Origin: CAMQVM01 sp044433365
GTDB taxonomy: Bacteria; Bacteroidota; Bacteroidia; Bacteroidales; Rikenellaceae
DNA: 27,226 nt
NCBI GenBank assembly: GCA_044433365.1
Contig: JAWXTR010000029.1
Location: 1 to 27,226 of the forward strand
Direction of reading: 5' to 3'
Below the pieces are notes generated by a model. It ran no database searches, was not told the DNA's origin, and saw only the letters and a list, made by a program, of their open reading frames with translations. Each line of letters starts with the position of its first letter. Positions within the stretch are counted from its first letter, which is position 1. The translations under genes were made by a program, and so were the position numbers. Positions 22,108 through 27,226 of this stretch are shown here, one piece after another.

Positions 22108-23151
22108 TTAAAATGTAAATTTAAATATAGTTTTGCTATCAAATTTTTTGTTTTCATCGATAAACACATCGCTAGCACCCTCTAGGTTTGGACCATTTGG
22201 AACACGATGAGTCTCACAACAGAAAGCTCTATACTGCCCAAACTGCTCTCCACTCTCTCTGCAAAGATTGTTTGAGGTATATTTTGCAGTATATAGCAAC
22301 ATCCCTGGCTCGGTTGTAAACACCTCTAGTTTGCGCTCTTTAGATGGAAGTGAGATTTCTGCAACTTTTCGAGCAGTTTCGACTAAACCACCCTCAAAAA
22401 GATAAAAATGTTCGGCTCCAGAGCCTAAGTTTTCGTGAAGTGTTGCAATTTGAGTACTCTCTCTAAGATCGGTTGCCAAACCATCTACATCTTTACAATT
22501 ATCTACATAATTTCCTTTTGCATCCATTGCAAAAGTTTGAGTCGACTCAATTTTTACATTATGATTCAACACATCCTCCTCAAACCCAGATAGATTGTAG
22601 TAGGTGTGGTTTGTCATAGATAGCGGAGTGCGTTTGTCGGATACAGCTTCGTAGTGGAAAATTAGCTCATTGTTGTTGTTTATGGTAAGCGTAACACAAG
22701 CATCAACTTTCCCCAAAAATCCTTGGTCTCCATCCTCTGAGCGAAGTGAAAATTCGATAGATTGATTGCCAATTTGCTCAGCTTTCCAAACTCTCTTATC
22801 GAAGCCCTTAATTCCACCATGCAGGGTGTTTTCGCCAGCATTTTTTGTAAGCTCATTACCCTCATAACTACCTGGAGCGATAGTTGCGCAATATCTACCA
22901 ATAACTGCTCCGAAATATGGTGCATTGTTGCGATACTCTTCAGTTAAATAGCTCTCTAAAGTGTTGAAACCACACACTATATTATCTTTTTTACCATCTT
23001 TTGCTGGAAGCAAGATAGAGGTGATTGTCACACCATAGTTTATGACATGAATTTCAATTCCATTATCGTTTAAAAGCGTATAGCGATAAATATCTTCGCC
23101 ATCAACAACGCCTAAAAAAATTTTTGTACTTTTCATATCACTATCTTTCAT
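22108..23151 (-). CDS. galM: Aldose 1-epimerase (mutarotase)
   Basis: The 347-residue enzyme interconverts alpha and beta sugars. Typical segments are YGVTITSILLPAKDGK, the active-site region APYFGAVIGRYCATIAPGSY, NTLHGGIKGFDKRVW (His), SMTNHTYYNLSG (second catalytic His), and FTTEPGMLLYTAKYT with Glu before the end. The start may be ATG 23151, overlapping the dehydratase stop by 11 bases, or ATG 23136, 4 bases after it. In this cluster it probably prepares the sugar anomer for the first dehydrogenase. The GalM family is broad, so the substrate is not fixed. Confidence 0.9.
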   Translation of the reverse strand: MKDSDMKSTKIFLGVVDGEDIYRYTLLNDNGIEIHVINYGVTITSILLPAKDGKKDNIVCGFNTLESYLTEEYRNNAPYFGAVIGRYCATIAPGSYEGNELTKNAGENTLHGGIKGFDKRVWKAEQIGNQSIEFSLRSEDGDQGFLGKVDACVTLTINNNNELIFHYEAVSDKRTPLSMTNHTYYNLSGFEEDVLNHNVKIESTQTFAMDAKGNYVDNCKDVDGLATDLRESTQIATLHENLGSGAEHFYLFEGGLVETARKVAEISLPSKERKLEVFTTEPGMLLYTAKYTSNNLCRESGEQFGQYRAFCCETHRVPNGPNLEGASDVFIDENKKFDSKTIFKFTF

Positions 23152-24232
23152 AAGGTTTTAACATATCCCAATTAAACTCTACACCTACACCAGCAGTGTC
23201 GGGAGCTATTGCCATGTGATTTTCGACAACCAAAGGACGATGAGTGTAGCGGTCGATTGGGAAGCTATGCACCTCAATCCAACCTGCATGCTCTTGCGAT
23301 GAAACCAAACTAACATGCAGCTCTTGCATACCATGCGAACATACTGGAACGCCATATTTTTTAGAAAGCTCAGCAGCTTGTAACCAACCTGTCACGCCAC
23401 CACAGTTTGAGGCATCAGGCTGCACATAGCTAAGCTTTGATTGCTCCATAGCATACTCAAATTCGTGAATTGTATGAAGATTTTCACCCATTGCAAGCGG
23501 CATACCTGTAGCATCAGCAATCTCGGCATATCCTTTGTAGTTATCAGGAATTGTTGGCTCTTCAAACCAAGTAATATCACACTCTTTTACACGATTTGCC
23601 ATCGAAATAGCCTCCTCTACGCTCATAGAGTAGTTGGCATCAATCATAAAGGTTATATCTTTGCCTATTAGCTCTCTTACAGCTTTGATACGCTCAACAT
23701 CCTCATCAGGATTAGCTCTACCAATTTTGATTTTCACTCCATCAAAACCTGCATCAAGATAACCTTGAATATTTTTTAGAAGTTTTTCAAGTGGGAACAT
23801 AAGGTCGATACCTCCACAATATGCCTTACATTTGTTTGAAGCACCACCAGCCATAAGCCAAAGAGGTTTATCAGCAGCCTTGCAACGCAAATCCCAAAGA
23901 GCAATATCTACAGCCGAAATTGCAAATGAAGCGATACCGCCACGTGCAACATAGTGTACATGCCACTGCATTGCCTCATACAGAGCCTCAACATCAGTAG
24001 CGTCTTTGCCTAAAAGAAATGGGGTAAGATCGTGGTCAATCATAGCTTTTGTAGAGTAACCACCTTTACCACCTGTGTAGGTGTAGCCAGTTTCCTTAGA
24101 ACCATCCTCTAATGTTACAGTAGCTGTCACCAACTCAAAATAGAAGTGGTCGCCATGTTTTGCATCCGATAGTACCTCATCAAGAGGCACCTCAAAGATA
24201 CGTGTTTCAATACTTTTTATATTTCGTGTCAT
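23141..24232 (-). CDS. Enolase-superfamily acid-sugar dehydratase
   Basis: The 363-residue enzyme belongs to the mandelate racemase subgroup. The catalytic Lys-x-Lys is 167/169 in GVKIKIG; metal ligands are Asp198 (MIDAN), Glu224 (WFEEP) and Glu250 (MGEN); the base His300 is in VCSHGMQE. Such enzymes remove water from aldonates or aldarates (L-fuconate, L-rhamnonate, galactarate/L-talarate) to give 2-keto-3-deoxy acids. The frame is open 14 codons further upstream, but those codons are the end of the family D repeat, so I chose ATG 24232. The neighbours galM, AldA-type and KduD-type genes support a sugar-acid route. Exact substrate unknown. Confidence 0.85.
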   Translation of the reverse strand: MTRNIKSIETRIFEVPLDEVLSDAKHGDHFYFELVTATVTLEDGSKETGYTYTGGKGGYSTKAMIDHDLTPFLLGKDATDVEALYEAMQWHVHYVARGGIASFAISAVDIALWDLRCKAADKPLWLMAGGASNKCKAYCGGIDLMFPLEKLLKNIQGYLDAGFDGVKIKIGRANPDEDVERIKAVRELIGKDITFMIDANYSMSVEEAISMANRVKECDITWFEEPTIPDNYKGYAEIADATGMPLAMGENLHTIHEFEYAMEQSKLSYVQPDASNCGGVTGWLQAAELSKKYGVPVCSHGMQELHVSLVSSQEHAGWIEVHSFPIDRYTHRPLVVENHMAIAPDTAGVGVEFNWDMLKPYER

Positions 24233-24242
24233 CTTATTTTTA

Positions 24243-24450
24243 ATGAATAATGCCAATAAAGATTTGAAAAACATTCTTCCGCTTTTTGTGAGCGGAGCAA
24301 AGCCGTGAGTGAAAACTCAGTGATTTTTGCCAGCCCTTTGGGCGTGCTTTTTCTAAAAAAGCATTAACAAAAGTTATTTTTTCACAACTCGGATTGCAGA
24401 AATAACTCAAAATAGCTCAAAAATTTCAAACCTTTATTCGCATGAATAAT
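24243..24450. repeat. Family D element, full copy (D2), with exact 9-bp target repeats
   Basis: The element is 24252-24441 (190 bases), with ends GCCAATAAAG and CTTTATTCGC, inverted relative to 18811-18999. ATGAATAAT is repeated exactly on both sides (24243-24251 and 24442-24450). It lies between the dehydratase and the aldehyde dehydrogenase genes, so it interrupts what was probably one transcript. No ORF of its own. Confidence 0.85.
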
Positions 24451-24480
24451 AATTTCAAATTATGCATTATGAATTATGCA

Positions 24481-25920
24481 TTATTTATATCTTACATAGA
24501 AAGTCTTTTTCTCCAAATATTGCTCAAAGCCATATTTACCATCTTCACCACCAGCACCGCTCAATTTGTAGCCATTATGGAAACCTTGATGAAGCTCGCC
24601 ATGTCCTCTATTGATATATATCTCACCAAACTCTAGGTCGGTATTTAGTTTCATAGCACGGTTGAGGTCGTTAGTAAATACCATTGCTGCAAGTCCATAT
24701 TCACAATCATTTGCCCACTCAATAACCTTATCGTAAGAAGAGAATTTTAAAACTGGAAGAATAGGACCAAACGACTCTTCATGTACGATTGTCATATTTT
24801 GTTTAACATCTGTTAAGATTGTAGGTTCAAACCAGTTACCTTTTTCGAAATATGCACCCTCTGGCACTTTACCACCGTAGGCTAAAGTTGCACCCTCCTC
24901 GATAGATACTTTTACAAGCTCTTTCATGTGTTCTAGCTCAGATTTATTGATTTTTGGACCCATATCTGAAGCTGCATCAAAAGGATCACCCACTTTGATA
25001 GCTTTAACTTTAGCCATAAATTTCTCCATAAACTCTTCATATATATCTTCGTGGATATACATACGCTCGTTGCAGGTACAAACTTGACCACAATTGTCGA
25101 ATCTCGACCAAAGAGCTGCCTCTACAGCCTCGTCAATATCCGCATCTTCAAATGCAATAAATGGAGCCTTACCACCAAGCTCTAACTGTACATGAGCAAG
25201 GTTTTTAGCAGCCGAACGGAAAATTGCTTGACCAGCAGGAGTACTACCAGTCATTGTCACCATCTTAGTGATAGGATTTTCTACCAATGCTGTTCCCATA
25301 ACACGACCTGGACCAGTCACGATATTAAGAACACCATCAGGAATACCAGCAGCTTTTGCCATTTCGCCTACCATAAGAGTAGAGATAGGTGTTTCGGTTG
25401 TAGGCTTAACTACAATTGCATTACCAGCAACCAAAGCAGGTCCAATTTTACGACCAGCAAGAGCAAAAGGGAAGTTCCAAGCAGTAATGGCAACCACTAC
25501 TCCACGAGGAATTTTTTGAATCATTATATGTTCATTTTCATTGTCAGATGGAACTAAATCGCCCTCAATACGACGTGCCCATTCACAAGCATAAGCCACA
25601 AACGAGCAGAAAACATCTACCTCAAAAAGTGCAACTTTATAAAGTTTGCCCTGCTCCATAGTGATAGTACGAGCAAGCTCCTCTTTGTTCTTTTTAATCT
25701 CTTCAATAAAAGCATATAAAAGCTCTGCTCTACGACGTGCAGGCACTTTTGCCCACTCTTTTTGAGCCTTTTCAGCTGCCTCAAGAGCAGCTTGAGCATC
25801 GTTTTCGTCGCCATTTGCAATCATTGCTACAACGCTATCGTCTGAAGGATTAAAAACTTCGGTATATTTACCATTTTTTGGTGCTACCCATTGTCCGTTA
25901 ATATATTGGTTGAATTTCAT
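24481..25920 (-). CDS. aldA: AldA-type aldehyde dehydrogenase (lactaldehyde/glycolaldehyde)
   Basis: The 479-residue NAD(P)-dependent enzyme shows the ALDH active site: AWNFPF (Asn149), Lys172, Glu247 in LELGGKAP, and the nucleophile Cys281 in NCGQVCTCNE. Its length and especially the C-terminus (GEIYINRG..., QGFHNGYKLSGAGGEDGKYG) follow E. coli AldA, lactaldehyde dehydrogenase, as I remember that sequence. AldA oxidises L-lactaldehyde from fucose or rhamnose breakdown to lactate. A semialdehyde dehydrogenase of an acid-sugar route is the main alternative. Cytoplasmic. Confidence 0.85.
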   Translation of the reverse strand: MKFNQYINGQWVAPKNGKYTEVFNPSDDSVVAMIANGDENDAQAALEAAEKAQKEWAKVPARRRAELLYAFIEEIKKNKEELARTITMEQGKLYKVALFEVDVFCSFVAYACEWARRIEGDLVPSDNENEHIMIQKIPRGVVVAITAWNFPFALAGRKIGPALVAGNAIVVKPTTETPISTLMVGEMAKAAGIPDGVLNIVTGPGRVMGTALVENPITKMVTMTGSTPAGQAIFRSAAKNLAHVQLELGGKAPFIAFEDADIDEAVEAALWSRFDNCGQVCTCNERMYIHEDIYEEFMEKFMAKVKAIKVGDPFDAASDMGPKINKSELEHMKELVKVSIEEGATLAYGGKVPEGAYFEKGNWFEPTILTDVKQNMTIVHEESFGPILPVLKFSSYDKVIEWANDCEYGLAAMVFTNDLNRAMKLNTDLEFGEIYINRGHGELHQGFHNGYKLSGAGGEDGKYGFEQYLEKKTFYVRYK

Positions 25921-26167
25921 AGTGGTTTTATTTATTTTGTGAAACTTTTAGTATAAATATTTTTAAAAAGAGTCTATAATCACCTTAACTATTTTAGGAT
26001 TAATAGTTTAAACGAATGTCGACAGCTTAAATTTTGGATATAAAAAGGGCTGTTATGAATATTTTTAGTCAAATTATAAAGTTAATTTGATTAAAAATAA
26101 ATATAACTAAACTTGTTGTTTTTGAATAAAAAAAATGTCGTACTTATTGAATTGGGTTGTTTTAAAA
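25921..26167 (-). promoter_or_regulatory. Upstream region of aldA with operator-like palindromes
   Basis: No gene is seen between aldA and the SDR gene (308 bases in all). The part before aldA holds TCAAATTA-N6-TAATTTGA (26069-26090), a perfect 8-bp inverted repeat, and TGTCGACA (26017-26024) next to GTTTAAAC (26006-26013). These could be regulator binding sites for the sugar cluster. No complete TTTG-N19-TAnnTTTG promoter was found. Confidence 0.35.
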
Positions 26168-26201
26168 AGGGGGTGATAATTAGTTAATTTTACCGCCCCC
26201 T
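26168..26201 (-). terminator. Terminator after the SDR gene
   Basis: On the minus strand AGGGGGCGGTAAAATTA pairs with TAATTATCACCCCCT, followed by five U residues (26164-26168 region). It suggests that the SDR gene is transcribed apart from aldA. Confidence 0.75.
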
Positions 26202-26228
26202 CTAATTTTCGTATTACTAAAGGGTGAA

Positions 26229-26999
26229 TTAGCGACCCATCCAACCACCATCAACTAGCATAATCGAACCGTGCATATAGTCAGCTGCTTTAGAGCAAAG
26301 GAATACAACTGGACCTCCGAAATCTTCTGGAGTACCCCAACGACCTGCTGGAATACGAGTTAAGATTTGCTCTGAACGAGTCTCATCAGCACGTAGTGCA
26401 GAGGTGTTGTCTGTTGCGATATATCCTGGCGCAATAGCATTAACATTTACGCCCATACTTGCCCACTCATTAGCAAATGCCATAGTCATTTGACCAACAG
26501 CACCTTTACTTGCAGCATAACCCGGAACAGTAATACCACCTTGGAAAGTTAGAAGCGATGCAGTAAATACGATTTTACCCTCACCACGTGCAATCATCTC
26601 TTTACCAATCTCACGAGTCAAAATAAATTGAGCGTTTTGGTTGATTTCGATAATTTTATCCCACATCTCATCTGGATGCTCAGCAGCAGGTTTACGAAGT
26701 ATATTACCTGCATTGTTGATAAGGATGTCGATTTTTGGAAAATCGGCTTTTACCTTTGCTATAAACTCATAAAGAGCTTTACGATCGCTAAAATCGCAAG
26801 TGTAGCCTTTAAAGTTTTTACCAAGAGCTTTAACCTCTTGTTCTACTTGGCTTCCGCTCTCTTCGAGTGTTGCACTAACACCAACAATATCTGCACCTGC
26901 AGCAGCTAAAGCTAATGCCATGCCTTTACCAATACCACGTTTACATCCTGTAACTAACGCTGTTTTGCCCTCTAGGCTAAAAATATCTAAGTAACTCAT
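26229..26999 (-). CDS. KduD-type short-chain dehydrogenase
   Basis: The 256-residue SDR has the NAD(P) motif TGCKRGIG (17-24), NNAG (95-98) and the catalytic Ser148, Tyr161, Lys165. The segments FQGGITVPGYAASKG, NVNAIAPGYIATDNT, LRADETRSEQIL and RIPAGRWGTPED match the KduD group (2-dehydro-3-deoxy-D-gluconate 5-dehydrogenase, from pectin and alginate breakdown). Related SDRs oxidise 2-keto-3-deoxy-L-fuconate or L-fucose/L-rhamnose. The cluster alone does not decide between these. A terminator follows the gene. Confidence 0.85.
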   Translation of the reverse strand: MSYLDIFSLEGKTALVTGCKRGIGKGMALALAAAGADIVGVSATLEESGSQVEQEVKALGKNFKGYTCDFSDRKALYEFIAKVKADFPKIDILINNAGNILRKPAAEHPDEMWDKIIEINQNAQFILTREIGKEMIARGEGKIVFTASLLTFQGGITVPGYAASKGAVGQMTMAFANEWASMGVNVNAIAPGYIATDNTSALRADETRSEQILTRIPAGRWGTPEDFGGPVVFLCSKAADYMHGSIMLVDGGWMGR

Positions 27000-27027
27000 T
27001 TTAAAAAAATTTAAAAGTTTTAATTTT

Positions 27028-27226
27028 AGTGGAATTCTAAGTAGGGTAAAATAATTATTGGTGTATTTTTAATAGTGCTATTGGAGATGAGATTTTTTAC
27101 TATTGAATCGAAAATATAGTGGTTCTATATTGAGATTTAATAGTGAAAAATATCGCTCCAAGAGTGCTATTAAGAATATGGCAATAATTGTTTTACACTA
27201 CTTAATAATTGGTTTTATTCGATTTT
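27028..27226. repeat. Family A element carrying an inserted family B element
   Basis: Family B fills 27038-27204 as a 167-base imperfect hairpin with tips TAAGTAGGGTAAAATAATTA and TAATTGTTTTACACTACTTA. On its left is TAGTGGAATTC, close to the family A tip; on its right is ATAATTGGTTTTATTCGATT, exactly the next part of family A. Removing B and one TA restores a family A left arm. The window ends inside that arm. Confidence 0.85.

Noticed and set aside
24233..24274. Dehydratase starting at ATG 24274 with 14 extra residues
   Set aside because: Those codons are the family D repeat end and its target repeat. ATG 24232 directly precedes the conserved protein.
25192..25557. Plus-strand ORF of 121 residues opposite aldA
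   Set aside because: It is antisense to the conserved ALDH core and is rich in Ser/Thr/His from reversed codons. It is a shadow frame.
1..27226. Circular molecule or terminal redundancy, because the same 103 bases occur at both ends
   Set aside because: After the right-hand copy the sequence goes on into a family A element and not into the lipoprotein gene. The 103 bases are part of a mobile palindrome, and the genes are core chromosomal ones. The ends are better read as assembly breaks in repeats.

Overview
The window is a stretch of bacterial chromosome from a low-GC member of the Bacteroidetes, most likely order Bacteroidales. The evidence is promoters of the type TTTG-N19-TAnnTTTG, almost no Shine-Dalgarno sequences, the adjacent prfA-pyrF pair, and house-keeping proteins (IF3, ThrRS, L9, RF1) of Bacteroidetes character. 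Species cannot be named from this sequence. There is no rRNA, tRNA, CRISPR array, transposase or phage gene.

Layout. 1-1360: two paralogous small lipoprotein-type genes of unknown function (the first broken by a repeat element) and a 49-codon acidic ORF. 1397-5401 (minus): the translation operon thrS-infC-rpmI-rplT; infC appears to start at AUA behind a strong Shine-Dalgarno. 5443-10928 (plus): a secreted GH43-type glycosidase, an MFS transporter, a secreted M23 peptidase and a two-TM sensor with HAMP but no output domain. 10963-12198 (plus): rpsF-rpsR-rplI with a consensus promoter and a terminator. 12281-14829 (plus): a PHP phosphoesterase and a secreted GH28 pectinase-like enzyme. 14782-17744 (minus): a fused C26 amidotransferase / M19 dipeptidase overlapping an SpmA-SpmB fusion membrane protein. 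17956-20583 (minus): pyrF and prfA. 21001-26999 (minus): a catabolic cluster of RhaT-type transporter, aldose 1-epimerase, acid-sugar dehydratase (enolase superfamily), AldA-type aldehyde dehydrogenase and KduD-type SDR. Together these fit a non-phosphorylated pathway for a 6-deoxyhexose (L-fucose or L-rhamnose) or a uronate. With the GH43 and GH28 enzymes they suggest growth on pectin or hemicellulose, but no SusC/SusD pair is present.

The most unusual content is intergenic. At least six families of palindromic, non-coding, MITE-like elements (called A to F here) fill nearly every long gap. Several are nested in one another. Element B sits in a copy of A, A sits in a copy of B, A sits in one arm of F, and B sits in the first lipoprotein gene, each time at a TA dinucleotide. 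Family D (about 190 bp) is flanked by 9-bp direct repeats close to ATGAATAAT. Collapsed 26-49 bp versions keep only the element tips. Both window ends lie in such repeats, so the ends are probably assembly breaks.
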